DNA of 64,000 nucleotides, from assembly GCA_019192545.1 (NCBI GenBank), contig JAHCMI010000016.1, positions 1-64,000 on the forward strand, given 5' to 3'. Positions 47,882-58,427 of this stretch are shown piece by piece (the first letter of the stretch is position 1; every line of letters starts with the position of its first letter). The stretch is from Rivularia sp. MS3. GTDB lineage: Bacteria > Cyanobacteriota > Cyanobacteriia > Cyanobacteriales > Nostocaceae. The notes under the pieces are model-generated. The model had not been told where the DNA came from and made no database searches. It saw only the letters and a list, made by a program, of their open reading frames with translations. The translations under genes and the position numbers were made by a program.

Positions 47882-47910
47882 AAACTCACCTAAATTTTGT
47901 GAGTTTTTAT
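47882..47910 (+). terminator. Rho-independent terminator candidate
   Basis: AAACTCAC (47882-47889) and GTGAGTTT (47899-47906) form a perfect 8-bp stem with a nine-base loop, then the T-run continues. Probably ends the peroxiredoxin transcript. Confidence 0.65.
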
Positions 47911-48029
47911 AAGCTAATGCAGTTTTAATTTGTTTCATAAAATTGAACATATAATATCAATCTATAATAATTTTTATAAGATTACATAGTAAGGTTAAAA
48001 CATTAATGAATGTTGAAATTTATAATTAT

Positions 48030-48066
48030 TAAACCTTTACCCTTTAACCTTTAACCTTTGACCTTT
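48030..48066. repeat. Heptamer STRR array (AACCTTT)
   Basis: Five head-to-tail heptamers AACCTTT, ACCCTTT, AACCTTT, AACCTTT, GACCTTT. It lies 40 bases downstream of the KGK-domain gene's stop. Confidence 0.8.
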
Positions 48067-48103
48067 CTTTAGCCTTCAACCTTCGGTTAACGCTATATTA
48101 TAT

Positions 48104-48538
48104 CTATTTACATTCGCCGATAGGATTATCATAAACGATTTGAAAAATCTCATCTAAAAAAGCTTCGCACTCCATATGTTCATCTGGAATAAATTTTACA
48201 TATACTTGCTTATCAGAATTATTTGTAGGTAATATGATTATTTCTATTTTTAGCTTTCCTTTCTCCCAACCTCGTCCGTTGATTCTTAAAACTTGACAAT
48301 TTTGAATATATTCGTGTTTGATTTCAGCCAAATCTATGTTCGTTTTGCCAATAGGTATACTGTTGAAAAATTCCAGCATTGAAGCACCAGGATGAAAGCT
48401 GTTATATTCGTAAATATGTCTTTGTAATTTCTCTTTAATGTTTTTTTGAATTAACTGCTCAATTTGACTAACTTTAAAAGTATCTTCTCCTAAAAGTACA
48501 ACATCGTCGGATTCTAAAAGTATAAAATTATCATTCAT
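48104..48538 (-). CDS. KGK-domain protein
   Basis: 144-residue protein of the cyanobacterial KGK family, named after its motif; here GRGWEKGKLKIEIIILP near residues 90-105 is the match. The N-terminal half has DVVLLGEDTFKVSQIEQLIQ, also typical. The family's function is unknown. It is a single gene on the minus strand. Confidence 0.75.
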   Translation of the reverse strand: MNDNFILLESDDVVLLGEDTFKVSQIEQLIQKNIKEKLQRHIYEYNSFHPGASMLEFFNSIPIGKTNIDLAEIKHEYIQNCQVLRINGRGWEKGKLKIEIIILPTNNSDKQVYVKFIPDEHMECEAFLDEIFQIVYDNPIGECK

Positions 48539-48726
48539 GTTTATAACAATAAAAATAAACCAGATACAAAAACTATTATCCTGATAATTTAAACTAATTT
48601 ACTCAAAGAATCTGCCAATTTGTTGACAACAACTTAGTTACAATATTGATATTGAAGTTACGGAATCACCAAAAATATTTCTAAAGGCTCTGCGTTGCTC
48701 TCCGTTTACCTCAGCGCGACTTTACG

Positions 48727-50163
48727 TTAAAGAATACAAGCATCAGGAAAACATAAACCTTGAAACTGCATAGTTCCCACAGCCAAAGTATCTAAATTCA
48801 CTTTTCTGATTGCATGATTGTTTGTATCAGCTATATACAAATAACCATCAAGAATACTTATCCCCGAAGGCTCATTTAAACTATTTCCTAAAATACTTTT
48901 ACAATCACCTGTAACAGGATTTACTAACTTAATTTTATGATTATAAGTATCGGCAACCCACAAAAAACTATCGGCGTATTCTATTCCCAAACAGTGCTGC
49001 AACCTGACATCAAAACCTTGCCCATCAACATCACCAAAAGCATTTAAATCGCCGCTTCCGCAAATTGTTCTTACTTGCTGCTTTTCTAAATTAATACCGC
49101 GAATCGAGCTAACCTCACTATCAGCAATATATAATTCCTTTCCATTAGTCGTAATACCGCTCGGTTGAGCAAAAGCAGATTCAGAAAGCAAAGCATCAAA
49201 GCAAGATTCTGCACCTCTACCAGCAAAAACTTTTACAAAATAGGTTGCTAAATCTAATTCCCAAATTTGATGACAACCAGCCATTGCAATAAATAGCTGG
49301 TTTCCCAACTTAACCAAATCCCAAGGAGAATTAAGATTTTCGTTAATACCGGCTATAGTTTTAACTTTTTGATTTTGAAAATCAACTTTTCTTATAGCAT
49401 GATTTTCCGTATCCGCTACATACAAAATATTATCTACTTTATCAAAAGCCATTCCTTGAGGAGAAAAAAATTGTGCTTCATCAAAGCTGCCATCTTTTAA
49501 ACCATTACCCCTACCAATTACATATAAAACTTTCCCATTTAAATCACTTACAACAATCCGATGATGCCCCGAATCAGCGATGAATAATTTTGAATCGGCA
49601 GCTAAAACTTTACCGGGGAAAGCTAAAGGTGTAATTAAAGGTGTTTTGTGTTTTTCTAAAATTAAATCTATTTCTTGAAAATCAATTGTACCCTTATCTT
49701 GATGCAGTTGAATTAACTTGGCGATCGCTTCATCCAAAATTTCACGTTTACCTTCACCGGTTAAGGTTGCAACAATATAACCTTGAGGATTTATGACAAC
49801 AAAAGTCGGATAAGCACGTACAGCATATTCTTGCCAAATCCGAAAATCCCTATCAACTAAAACAGGATGTTCGATATCATAACGTAAAATAGCCTGACGA
49901 ATATTTTCGGTTTCTTTCTCATTATCAAATTTAGCCGAATGCACCCCAATAACCGTTACGCTATCCTTATATTTTTGTTCGAGATATTTTAAATCCGGTA
50001 AAACATGCAGACAATTAATACAGCAGTATGTCCAAAAATCAAGAATTACAATTCTTCCCCTAAGTTGTTTTAAAGAAAAAGGTTTATGGGTATTTAACCA
50101 AGGATAATTTTGTGGTAATTCCGGTGCGCGAATGCGTCTGGTTGCAAATGGGGAATTGGGCAT
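48727..50163 (-). CDS. Thioredoxin-like and NHL-repeat protein (NHLRC2-like)
   Basis: 478-residue protein joining an N-terminal thioredoxin fold (about 20-160; active-site FWTYCCINCLHVLPDL with a CCINC motif and cis-Pro in AYPTFVV) to a six-bladed NHL propeller (about 170-475), as in NHLRC2. Repeated blades read YVADTENHAIRKV, FVADTYNHKIKLV-like and YIADTNNHAIRKVN. No signal peptide is seen, so a cytosolic redox role is likely. Function in bacteria is unknown. Confidence 0.88.
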   Translation of the reverse strand: MPNSPFATRRIRAPELPQNYPWLNTHKPFSLKQLRGRIVILDFWTYCCINCLHVLPDLKYLEQKYKDSVTVIGVHSAKFDNEKETENIRQAILRYDIEHPVLVDRDFRIWQEYAVRAYPTFVVINPQGYIVATLTGEGKREILDEAIAKLIQLHQDKGTIDFQEIDLILEKHKTPLITPLAFPGKVLAADSKLFIADSGHHRIVVSDLNGKVLYVIGRGNGLKDGSFDEAQFFSPQGMAFDKVDNILYVADTENHAIRKVDFQNQKVKTIAGINENLNSPWDLVKLGNQLFIAMAGCHQIWELDLATYFVKVFAGRGAESCFDALLSESAFAQPSGITTNGKELYIADSEVSSIRGINLEKQQVRTICGSGDLNAFGDVDGQGFDVRLQHCLGIEYADSFLWVADTYNHKIKLVNPVTGDCKSILGNSLNEPSGISILDGYLYIADTNNHAIRKVNLDTLAVGTMQFQGLCFPDACIL

Positions 50164-50190
50164 AGGGGATTGGGCATTGGTATTTTTTGT

Positions 50191-50320
50191 GTAGGGTGCC
50201 CTGCGGCGCGACGGGTAATTAAGATTGTGACAAAATAATCATCTTTTCGCGCCTAACGCACCGTTTTAACTGAAAACTGACGTTGGCGATGCGTTGCGCT
50301 GTCGCGACAACACACCCTAC
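50191..50320. mobile_element. MITE-like element with GTAGGGTG ends, copy 1
   Basis: 130-bp non-coding segment running from GTAGGGTGCC to CACACCCTAC, with internal GCGCCTAACGCACCGTTTTA and GGCGATGCGTTGCG segments. It shares ends and internal blocks with the element at 50610-50743, so both belong to one repeat family. No transposase. Confidence 0.7.
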
Positions 50321-50425
50321 TTTTTTACAAAGATTTAATCATCAACAAACACGGATTATCACCCCAAATTTGAGAAAATTCTTCAATTGACTTAAATCCC
50401 ATTTTGAATTAAAAGCTCCACCGCT

Positions 50426-50545
50426 ATTAGTTATTAGTTATTAGCTGGCAATTGCATAAGGATTTAAACCCCAACCAATTGCTTGCACGCCCATTGACGG
50501 TGGGGTATTTAACCCATCTTAGCTAAAAGCTAAAAGCTAAAAGCT
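50426..50545. repeat. Two short heptamer STRRs
   Basis: ATTAGTT repeated almost three times (50426-50444) and AGCTAAA repeated three times (50521-50545). Confidence 0.7.
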
Positions 50546-50609
50546 CGATAATCAAATTTACACCTTTACTTTTCAATTAATTCTACATTTGGTTGTTAAA
50601 TTACAGCTT

Positions 50610-50743
50610 GTAGGGTGTGTTATGGCGCGATAAGGGATTTAAATTATTGACACATACTTAATAAGCGCCTAACGCACCGTTTTACTATTAAGATTGAAAA
50701 TCAAATTTATGGTGCGTTGCGTCTTGACGACAACACACCCTAC
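50610..50743. mobile_element. MITE-like element with GTAGGGTG ends, copy 2
   Basis: 134-bp segment with perfect inverted ends GTAGGGTGTGTT and AACACACCCTAC, and internal GCGCCTAACGCACCGTTTTA shared with copy 1. It lies just downstream of the lipoprotein gene. Confidence 0.75.
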
Positions 50744-50800
50744 AACTACTAATGTGTAAGAAAACCTCTGATATTTAATATGCTTAAATACCAGTTGAAT

Positions 50801-52795
50801 CTATTGAACAATTTCCGTTGTATTAGGTATTTCGGGAATTGTAGTTTCTTGTTGTGGTATAGGCTTTATTTCTTCTTCAACTTCCGTAGTCACTTCTGGT
50901 GTAATTACAGGAATTGTACGTCGAGGTAGATTGAAATATTCTCCCAATTTTTTAGTTTTAGGCTGTTTTGTTTCTGGAATTATTTCTATTTCAGCTTGTG
51001 GTATTTCCGGTTTAGTTACTGGGATTTCGTTTTCTAAAGGTTCGACAATTTCCGGTAATGTGGTGGTTGGTAATTTGGGAGTTGTTTCAATTTTTGTTTC
51101 TACATCAGTATTCGTTTCATTGATTTGAGATTCCGGTGTGGGAGTTTTAATTATTTCTGGGGTTTTACCTTCTTTACTACGTTTAAATCGATTAAAAAAT
51201 CCATCTGGTTCAGATTCTGGCTGCGGTGTTGGTTGGATTTCCACTTCCGGCGTTGTTTCTACTGTTGGTGTTTCAATTACTTCGGGAATTATTTCTTCTA
51301 ATTTTGTTTCAGCTTTTGGTGTTTCGATTACTTCGGGAATTATTTCTTCTAATTTTGTTTCAGCTTTTGGTTGTGGTGTCTCGATTACTTCTGGAATTGA
51401 TGTTTTCTTTTCTCTACGTTTGAATTGATTAAAAAATGCACCTGGTTTTGTTTCTCCACCACGTTTGAATCTATTAAAAAATCCACCGGGCTCTGATTCT
51501 TCTGCTTGAGGTGCAATTGGAATTGGTGTTACTTCTGGAATTGTTTCCTCTAACTTCTCTTCAGCTTCTGGTGTTTCAATTACTTGAGGAATTGTTTCTT
51601 CTAATTTTTCTTCTGTTTCTAGTTGTGGTGTTTCAATTACTTCGGGAATTGTTTCTTCTAATTTTTCTTCTGTTTGTGGTTGTGGTGTTTCAATTACTTC
51701 TGGAATTGTTTCTAAAGTCGGTTGTGGAGTCGGTGTTTTATCTTCTTTACCGCGCTTGAATCTATCAAAAAATCCACCTTTATCTGACTTTTCTTCTAAT
51801 TGTGTTTCGGGAATTAATTCTGTTGGTATTTCAACTGCATAATTTGCGTCTACAATTCCCCGTAATTCTTCGGCAGAAAGCTCTCCTCTAACCATTTTCG
51901 CAAGAGTATCGTTGCCTTGAGGTTCGTAATTAATAACTTTTACAGTACTGTTATAAACGTTTTTAACCGGATTACCTTGATTATCAAGAAATTCTAGCTT
52001 TACCCAGTTCTTACCTTCATCAAATCCTTTCAAATACAAAGATTGCCATCTATCAATAATAAAACTTTCACCGTTAATCGTGCAGCGAATTCGCCAATCT
52101 GCAATCGGATTATCGGGATTATCTTTTGCAAGTATATGCAGTGGAGCGTTAGTTAAATAAAAATCAAGTAAAATCGGTTCTGCACCATAACTACCCTCTG
52201 GACTGTTGTAAGTTAATATTGGCAGATTCTCATCCGGATTGTTATCATCGCTCTTGGTAAATACGTGAAATTTTACTTGAGTGTAAGCTCCTTCATTTTT
52301 AAAGCTTTCATTCCAAGCCCGAGAAGCAAAAACACGTAAAGTATGAGTACCCGGAGATAAATCTGATAACTCTAATGGTTTGTCTAAGTCGTAAATTTCT
52401 AATACTTCGGCTTGATTGTCTAAAATTACATCTAAATGCGAGCCTAATTCATACCGCGCATCTTTAAATATCGGTAAATCTTTAACTTGCAAGCGAACTG
52501 TTAATTTATCTTTTTGCAATACTTCATCGGGCTTTGGATTGAGTATTTGTACCTGTGGTTGATAATTTTCTAAACTTTGACGCAATTCTTGAATTACTTC
52601 GGGAGGAGCAACTTCGGAGATTTTTCGGGAAAGTTGAGCGTTTTTCTCTTTTACTGGCTTGTCAGCTAGCTGAATAGATATATCTTGACTTACCGCTTTA
52701 CTCCCACAAGCAGTTAAATTCAATATCAGTACACCGATTATCAAAACCTTAAATAGCGCATATCTCTTCCGAATCAATTTAGTCAAAGCCGTCAT
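50801..52795 (-). CDS. Repeat-rich lipoprotein of unknown function
   Basis: About 664 residues from the ATG at 52795 (an ATG five codons upstream is also possible). A basic N-terminus and hydrophobic helix end in a lipobox LTAC, so it is a predicted lipoprotein. Residues about 60-330 form a folded domain with beta-rich segments (for example SPGTHTLRVFASRAWNESF). The C-terminal half is low-complexity: Pro/Glu/Thr units of the form IPEVIETP...EEKLEE, punctuated by FFxRFKR modules (FFDRFKRG, FFNRFKRG, FFNQFKRR, FFNRFKRS). The folded part resembles cyanobacterial hypothetical proteins; the tail could bind the cell wall or a partner. Confidence 0.7.
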   Translation of the reverse strand: MTALTKLIRKRYALFKVLIIGVLILNLTACGSKAVSQDISIQLADKPVKEKNAQLSRKISEVAPPEVIQELRQSLENYQPQVQILNPKPDEVLQKDKLTVRLQVKDLPIFKDARYELGSHLDVILDNQAEVLEIYDLDKPLELSDLSPGTHTLRVFASRAWNESFKNEGAYTQVKFHVFTKSDDNNPDENLPILTYNSPEGSYGAEPILLDFYLTNAPLHILAKDNPDNPIADWRIRCTINGESFIIDRWQSLYLKGFDEGKNWVKLEFLDNQGNPVKNVYNSTVKVINYEPQGNDTLAKMVRGELSAEELRGIVDANYAVEIPTELIPETQLEEKSDKGGFFDRFKRGKEDKTPTPQPTLETIPEVIETPQPQTEEKLEETIPEVIETPQLETEEKLEETIPQVIETPEAEEKLEETIPEVTPIPIAPQAEESEPGGFFNRFKRGGETKPGAFFNQFKRREKKTSIPEVIETPQPKAETKLEEIIPEVIETPKAETKLEEIIPEVIETPTVETTPEVEIQPTPQPESEPDGFFNRFKRSKEGKTPEIIKTPTPESQINETNTDVETKIETTPKLPTTTLPEIVEPLENEIPVTKPEIPQAEIEIIPETKQPKTKKLGEYFNLPRRTIPVITPEVTTEVEEEIKPIPQQETTIPEIPNTTEIVQ

Positions 52796-53495
52796 CAACC
52801 AAAAATCCATCTTTTTCTACCCGGTATAATCAACAATTTATGTAACCTTTGTTCAAGTACCTATATTACCTTTGGCATTAATAACCAAAATAAAAATTAT
52901 TAGTTATTTTCATGCTTATCTATCGAGTTGATGATAAAAAATTTTCGATTAATCTATTTTTTTTTAACTTACAAGGCATAAAATCTGTAACCCAAAACAG
53001 ATATTTACAAAAATTTACATAGATAGTTTTACTGGTATCTATATCTTTAGCAAAAGCATTTATTTTTACAGATGAATTTGAGTTGACTTCTGTGCCAACC
53101 TTCTAGCTGATAGCAGCTTCAGACATTGAAACTATAACAAAAAACAATAATATGCGGTGGCACATACTTTAACTTGTATGCTAAATGCGAAGGTTAATTG
53201 TACGAATTGTTGCTGTTTGTAACAAAATATATAAACTATTGACTTTTTGACCAACGTCTTAAGCCCAAAGGCTGATAAGAGAAAAATTATAGAAGTTTTA
53301 ATTATTGTTAATTAAAGGCTAACAATGTGGGATAGATGACTTTATAATTCAACGAGAAAGCAATATACCGTTGGTGAGTCTTTGCCAGCTTCAAAAAAAG
53401 CATATGAGTGGGAACGTTTTTATTGCGATGCCATTTTAATTGCAAAGACAACTAGCGGAGAAAATCCTCAGTCCTTTTTTTAGAGAGGAGGTCGA
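52796..53495. promoter_or_regulatory. psaA upstream region
   Basis: 700 bp between the divergent lipoprotein gene and psaA, with no protein frame. It holds an HLR1 match (53004-53021), a possible -10 around TATCTATAT (53036-53045), and AGAGAGGAGG (53480-53489) as ribosome site. A long leader is usual for cyanobacterial psaA, but the start sites here are not known. Confidence 0.6.
53004..53021 (+). promoter_or_regulatory. HLR1 element (RpaB-binding consensus)
   Basis: TTTACAAA-AA-TTTACATA fits the known HLR1 pattern, two (G/T)TTACA(A/T)(A/T) units two bases apart, at every position. In other cyanobacteria RpaB binds such sites to activate photosystem I genes in low light and releases them in high light. 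Confidence 0.7.
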
Positions 53496-55754
53496 ATGAC
53501 AATTAGTCCTCCGGAGCGAGAGGAAAAGAAAGCAAAAGTAGTTGTTGATAACGATCCGGTTCCAACCTCGTTTGAAAGATGGGGCAAACCCGGACACTTC
53601 GACAGAACTCTAGCTAAAGGTCCCAAAACCACCACTTGGATTTGGAACCTCCACGCACTCGCCCACGACTTTGATTCACATACAAGCGATTTAGAAGATA
53701 TATCCCGCAAGGTATTCGCAGCCCACTTCGGACATTTAGCCGTAGTGTTTATCTGGCTGAGCGGGATGATATTCCACGGTGCTCGTTTCTCCAACTACGA
53801 AGCTTGGTTGACCGACCCGTTAGCTATTAAGCCAAGCGCTCAAGTTGTTTGGCCTGTAGTTGGCCAACAAATATTAAATGGAGATGTAGGTGGTGGATTC
53901 CACGGAATTCAAATCACCTCTGGTTTATTCCAGGTATGGCGCGGTTGGGGTATAACTACCTCCACTCAGCTATATGCAACAGCCATTGGTGGCTTGGTAA
54001 TGGCAGGTTTAATGCTATTTGCCGGTTGGTTCCACTACCACAAGAAGGCTCCCAAATTGGAATGGTTCCAAAATGTGGAGTCCATGCTTAACCATCACTT
54101 ATCAGTGTTGTTAGGTTGTGGTTCCTTGGGCTGGGCTGGGCACTTAATTCACGTATCTAATCCAACTAATAAGTTATTAGATGCGGGAGTTCCCCTCAAA
54201 GATGTGCCGCTGCCTCACGAGTTCATTTTGAATAAAGACTTGTTAACAGAGCTTTATCCCGGCTTCGCCAGTGGATTAGCACCTTTCTTCACTTTGAACT
54301 GGGGTCAATATGCAGATATTTTGACCTTCAAAGGCGGTTTGAACCCAGTAACTGGCGGATTGTGGATGACTGACATTGCCCATCACCACTTGGCGATCGC
54401 GGTAGTGTTCATCGTTGCCGGTCACATGTACCGTACCAATTGGGGTATCGGTCACGATATTAAAACAATCTTGGAAAATCATAAGGGACCCTTTACTGGC
54501 GAAGGTCACAAAGGACTTTATGAGAACATGACCACATCTTGGCACGCTCAATTGGCAACAAACCTTGCCTTTTTGGGTTCGCTAACAATTATCATCGCGC
54601 ATCACATGTACGCGATGCCTCCTTATCCATATCTGGCAACTGACTATGCAACTCAGTTGTGTATCTTCACCCACCATATGTGGATTGGCGGTTTCATAAT
54701 TGTTGGTGCGGCGGCTCACGCAGCTATTTTCATGGTGCGTGATTACGACCCAGTAGTGAACCAAGATAACCTTTTGGATCGGGTAATTCGCCATAGAGAC
54801 GCGATTATCTCTCACTTGAACTGGGTATGTATATTCTTAGGCTTCCACAGCTTTGGACTATACATTCACAACGACACCATGCGGGCTTTAGGTCGTCCCC
54901 AAGATATGTTCTCGGATACGGCGATTCAATTGCAGCCAGTGTTTGCTCAGTGGGTACAAAATCTACACACCTTAGCACCTGGCGGAACAGCACCTAATGC
55001 ATTAGAACCCGTTAGTTATGCTTTTGGTGGCGGTGTTTTGGCTGTAGGCGGAAAAGTAGCAATGATGCCTATAGCTTTGGGTACTGCTGACTTTATGGTT
55101 CACCACATCCACGCCTTCACCATTCACGTTACCGTTTTAATTCTGTTGAAAGGCGTACTGTTTGCTCGCAGTTCTCGCTTAATTCCAGATAAAGCAAACC
55201 TCGGTTTCCGCTTCCCTTGCGACGGTCCCGGACGTGGTGGTACTTGTCAAGTATCCGGTTGGGATCACGTATTCCTTGGATTGTTCTGGATGTATAACTC
55301 CCTATCAATTGTAATTTTCCACTTTAGTTGGAAGATGCAGTCAGATGTATGGGGTACTGTAGACGCAGCAGGCAACGTATCGCACTTGACTGGTGGTAAC
55401 TTTGCTCAAAGTGCAATTACTATCAACGGTTGGTTGCGTGACTTCTTGTGGGCACAGGCTTCACAGGTAATTAACTCTTACGGAAGTGCGCTTTCCGCTT
55501 ACGGTTTAATGTTCTTAGCCGGTCACTTTGTATGGGCATTCAGCTTGATGTTCCTATTCAGCGGCAGAGGCTACTGGCAAGAATTAATTGAGTCTATTGT
55601 CTGGGCGCATAATAAACTGAAAGTAGCACCAGCAATTCAGCCTCGTGCTTTGAGCATCATTCAAGGTCGTGCTGTTGGAGTGGCTCACTATTTACTAGGT
55701 GGCATTGTTGTCACTTGGGCATTCTTCCATGCCAGAATTCTTTCGTTAGGCTAA
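53496..55754 (+). CDS. psaA: Photosystem I P700 chlorophyll a apoprotein A1
   Basis: 752-residue core subunit of photosystem I in the thylakoid membrane, with eleven transmembrane helices; with PsaB it binds P700, the chlorophyll antenna, phylloquinone and the FX cluster. The FX loop [19 protein letters not shown] supplies two cysteines, and C-terminal helices carry the P700 His region. Length equals the usual cyanobacterial PsaA (about 750). AGAGAGGAGG precedes the ATG. psaB follows after 272 bases. Confidence 0.99.
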   Translation: MTISPPEREEKKAKVVVDNDPVPTSFERWGKPGHFDRTLAKGPKTTTWIWNLHALAHDFDSHTSDLEDISRKVFAAHFGHLAVVFIWLSGMIFHGARFSNYEAWLTDPLAIKPSAQVVWPVVGQQILNGDVGGGFHGIQITSGLFQVWRGWGITTSTQLYATAIGGLVMAGLMLFAGWFHYHKKAPKLEWFQNVESMLNHHLSVLLGCGSLGWAGHLIHVSNPTNKLLDAGVPLKDVPLPHEFILNKDLLTELYPGFASGLAPFFTLNWGQYADILTFKGGLNPVTGGLWMTDIAHHHLAIAVVFIVAGHMYRTNWGIGHDIKTILENHKGPFTGEGHKGLYENMTTSWHAQLATNLAFLGSLTIIIAHHMYAMPPYPYLATDYATQLCIFTHHMWIGGFIIVGAAAHAAIFMVRDYDPVVNQDNLLDRVIRHRDAIISHLNWVCIFLGFHSFGLYIHNDTMRALGRPQDMFSDTAIQLQPVFAQWVQNLHTLAPGGTAPNALEPVSYAFGGGVLAVGGKVAMMPIALGTADFMVHHIHAFTIHVTVLILLKGVLFARSSRLIPDKANLGFRFPCDGPGRGGTCQVSGWDHVFLGLFWMYNSLSIVIFHFSWKMQSDVWGTVDAAGNVSHLTGGNFAQSAITINGWLRDFLWAQASQVINSYGSALSAYGLMFLAGHFVWAFSLMFLFSGRGYWQELIESIVWAHNKLKVAPAIQPRALSIIQGRAVGVAHYLLGGIVVTWAFFHARILSLG

Positions 55755-55767
55755 CAAGCTTTGTAAA

Positions 55768-55971
55768 AGTTAAGAGTTAGGGGTTAGGAGTTAGGAGTTT
55801 AAAGTTAGCAGTTAAGAGTTAAGAATAAAAATCGGGATTATTATTCATCAAGCTCAATAGTTAAAAAGCGATTGCTGATAACTTGCAACTTGTGAATTAA
55901 CAGTCTCTTAGTTCATAGCTCATAGCTCATAACTCATAGCTCATAGCTCATAACTCATAACTCATAACTTA
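55768..55971. repeat. Two heptamer STRR arrays between psaA and psaB
   Basis: AGTTAGG/AGTTAAG units at 55768-55824 and CTCATAG/CTCATAA units at 55912-55971. Both are contiguous heptamers inserted into the normally short psaA-psaB spacer. Confidence 0.88.
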
Positions 55972-56026
55972 ATAACTCTCAACTTGATTTATTAATGGCT
56001 CTCATGTCAGAGGATTTATAAAACCT

Positions 56027-58243
56027 ATGGCAACAAAATTTCCAAAATTTAGCCAGGACCTCGCGCAAGATCCGACTACTCGTCGGATTTGGTACGCGAT
56101 CGCGATGGGTAATGATTTTGAAAGCCACGATGGGATGACCGAAGAGAATCTTTATCAAAAGATTTTCGCTACTCATTTCGGTCACCTGGCAATCATTTTC
56201 TTATGGGCATCCAGCCTGAATTTCCACGTAGCTTGGCAAGGTAACTTTGAACAGTGGATTAAAGATCCTCTTCATATCAGCCCTATCGCTCATGCGATTT
56301 GGGACCCCCATTTTGGTAAACCAGCGATAGACGCATTTACTCAAGGTGGCGTAGATTATCCGGTCAACATCGCTTACTCCGGTGTTTACCACTGGTGGTA
56401 CACCATTGGGATGCGGACAAACAACGACCTTTACTCTGGTGCGTTGTTACTCCTATTGTTAGCTGCTCTATTCCTGTTTGCAGGTTGGTTGCATTTACAA
56501 CCCAAGTTTCGCCCCAGTCTTTCATGGTTCAAGAGTGCTGAACCCCGTTTAAATCACCACTTAGCTGGATTATTCGGTGTAAGCTCCTTGGCTTGGACTG
56601 GTCACTTGGTACACGTAGCTATTCCCGAATCTCGCGGACAGCACGTAGGTTGGGATAACTTCCTCAGCACCTTACCGCACCCAGAAGGCTTACAACCCTT
56701 TTTCACTGGAAACTGGGGTGTATACGCAGCGAATCCAGATACAGCTAGCCATGTATTTGGTACATCTCAAGGGGCTGGTACGGCAATATTAACCTTCCTC
56801 GGTGGATTCCATCCCCAAACTGAATCGTTGTGGTTGACCGACATGGCTCACCACCACTTAGCGATCGCAGTAATATTCATTGTTGCCGGTCACATGTACC
56901 GGACAAACTTCGGAATTGGTCACAGCATCAAAGAAATGCTCAATGCTAAGCAATTCTTTGGCACCAAAACCGAAGGACAATTTAACTTACCCCACCAAGG
57001 GTTGTATGACACAATCAACAACTCTTTGCACTTCCAGTTGTCCTTAGCATTGGCAGCATTAGGAACTATCACTTCCTTGGTAGCGCAGCACATGTACGCA
57101 CTGCCTCCCTACGCATTTATTGCCAGGGATTACACAACACAGGCAGCACTGTACACTCACCACCAGTACATTGCAGTATTCTTAATGACTGGTGCCTTTG
57201 CCCACGCGGCTATCTTCTGGGTACGCGACTACGATCCAGAACAAAACAAAGGCAACGTATTAGACCGTGTATTGAAGCATAAAGAAGCGATTATCTCGCA
57301 CTTAAGCTGGGTATCCCTTTTCTTAGGCTTCCACACCTTGAGTCTATACGTACACAACGACGTAGTTGTTGCATTCGGTACACCTGAAAAGCAGATTTTG
57401 ATTGAGCCAGTATTTGCTCAATTCATTCAATCCGCTCACGGTAAAGTCTTGTACGGCATGGATACATTGCTATCCAACTCAGACAGTATTGCATCCACAG
57501 CAGGTGCTGCTTGGTTGCCTGGTTGGGTAGATGCCATCAACAACACCACAAATTCCCTATTCTTAACCATTGGTCCTGGGGACTTCTTGGTACACCATGC
57601 CTTCGCGTTAGCAATCCACACCACCGTATTAATCTTGGTTAAAGGTGCTTTGGATGCTCGTGGTTCCAAGTTGATGCCTGACAAGAAAGACTTTGGTTAT
57701 GCCTTCCCTTGCGACGGTCCCGGACGTGGCGGTACTTGTGATATCTCCGGTTGGGACTCCTTCTACCTAGCATTATTCTGGTCGTTAAATACAGTGGGAT
57801 GGGTAACGTTCTACTGGCACTGGAAGCATCTGGGTATATGGCAAGGAAACGTAGCGCAGTTTAATGAATCATCAACCTATCTGATGGGTTGGTTCCGAGA
57901 TTACTTGTGGAACTATTCAGCATCGCTAATTAATGGTTACAACCCCTACGGCATGAATAACCTGTCCGTCTGGGCTTGGATGTTCCTCTTCGGACACCTT
58001 GTTTGGGCAACCGGCTTCATGTTCCTTATCTCTTGGAGGGGTTACTGGCAAGAATTGATTGAAACACTTGTATGGGCGCACGAGCGTACACCTCTAGCGA
58101 ACCTAGTTCGTTGGAAAGACAAGCCCGTTGCAATGTCCATCGTTCAAGGTCGTTTAATTGGATTAGCTCACTTTACAGTAGGTTACATCCTGACGTATGG
58201 CGCGTTCCTGATAGCCTCAACGGCGAGTAGGGTAGGCGGTTAA
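56027..58243 (+). CDS. psaB: Photosystem I P700 chlorophyll a apoprotein A2
   Basis: 738-residue partner of PsaA in the photosystem I reaction centre, eleven helices. The FX loop [19 protein letters not shown] provides the other two ligands of the shared 4Fe-4S cluster. N-terminal [20 protein letters not shown] is the conserved PsaB start. Most likely cotranscribed with psaA despite the repeat-filled 272-base gap; a strong terminator follows. Confidence 0.99.
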   Translation: MATKFPKFSQDLAQDPTTRRIWYAIAMGNDFESHDGMTEENLYQKIFATHFGHLAIIFLWASSLNFHVAWQGNFEQWIKDPLHISPIAHAIWDPHFGKPAIDAFTQGGVDYPVNIAYSGVYHWWYTIGMRTNNDLYSGALLLLLLAALFLFAGWLHLQPKFRPSLSWFKSAEPRLNHHLAGLFGVSSLAWTGHLVHVAIPESRGQHVGWDNFLSTLPHPEGLQPFFTGNWGVYAANPDTASHVFGTSQGAGTAILTFLGGFHPQTESLWLTDMAHHHLAIAVIFIVAGHMYRTNFGIGHSIKEMLNAKQFFGTKTEGQFNLPHQGLYDTINNSLHFQLSLALAALGTITSLVAQHMYALPPYAFIARDYTTQAALYTHHQYIAVFLMTGAFAHAAIFWVRDYDPEQNKGNVLDRVLKHKEAIISHLSWVSLFLGFHTLSLYVHNDVVVAFGTPEKQILIEPVFAQFIQSAHGKVLYGMDTLLSNSDSIASTAGAAWLPGWVDAINNTTNSLFLTIGPGDFLVHHAFALAIHTTVLILVKGALDARGSKLMPDKKDFGYAFPCDGPGRGGTCDISGWDSFYLALFWSLNTVGWVTFYWHWKHLGIWQGNVAQFNESSTYLMGWFRDYLWNYSASLINGYNPYGMNNLSVWAWMFLFGHLVWATGFMFLISWRGYWQELIETLVWAHERTPLANLVRWKDKPVAMSIVQGRLIGLAHFTVGYILTYGAFLIASTASRVGG

Positions 58244-58276
58244 CCTTTAACGCAGTAAGTAACTTGTTAAAAAATG

Positions 58277-58308
58277 AAAATCCCTCATCGAAAGGTGGGG
58301 GATTTTTT
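58277..58308 (+). terminator. Rho-independent terminator of psaB
   Basis: AAAATCCCTCA pairs with TGGGGGATTTT (one G-T pair) around TCGAAAGG, ending in a run of six T. It begins 33 bases after the psaB stop. Confidence 0.9.
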
Positions 58309-58360
58309 GTGTATGGGTTGGGGATGAATAGAAAATAAATTTTTAATTAATCAAAACAAA

Positions 58361-58389
58361 GGTGGGCATCCTTGCCCACCCCACAAGAG
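58361..58389. repeat. Palindromic GTGGGCATCCTTGCCCAC repeat
   Basis: GGTGGGCATCCTTGCCCACC followed by CCACAAGAG. It shares the GGATGCCC core (inverted) and CACAAGAG with the 41-bp tandem repeat at 42629-42781. Confidence 0.6.
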
Positions 58390-58427
58390 ATATTAGAATA
58401 ATATCTAATTCAAAGTATGAAATCTGT

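Noticed and set aside
51138-51759. Plus-strand frames opposite the lipoprotein repeats
   Set aside because: They arise from the repetitive Pro/Glu codons on the other strand; not independent genes.
54276-54993. Minus-strand frames inside psaA
   Set aside because: Antisense shadows of a highly conserved coding region; no start signal.
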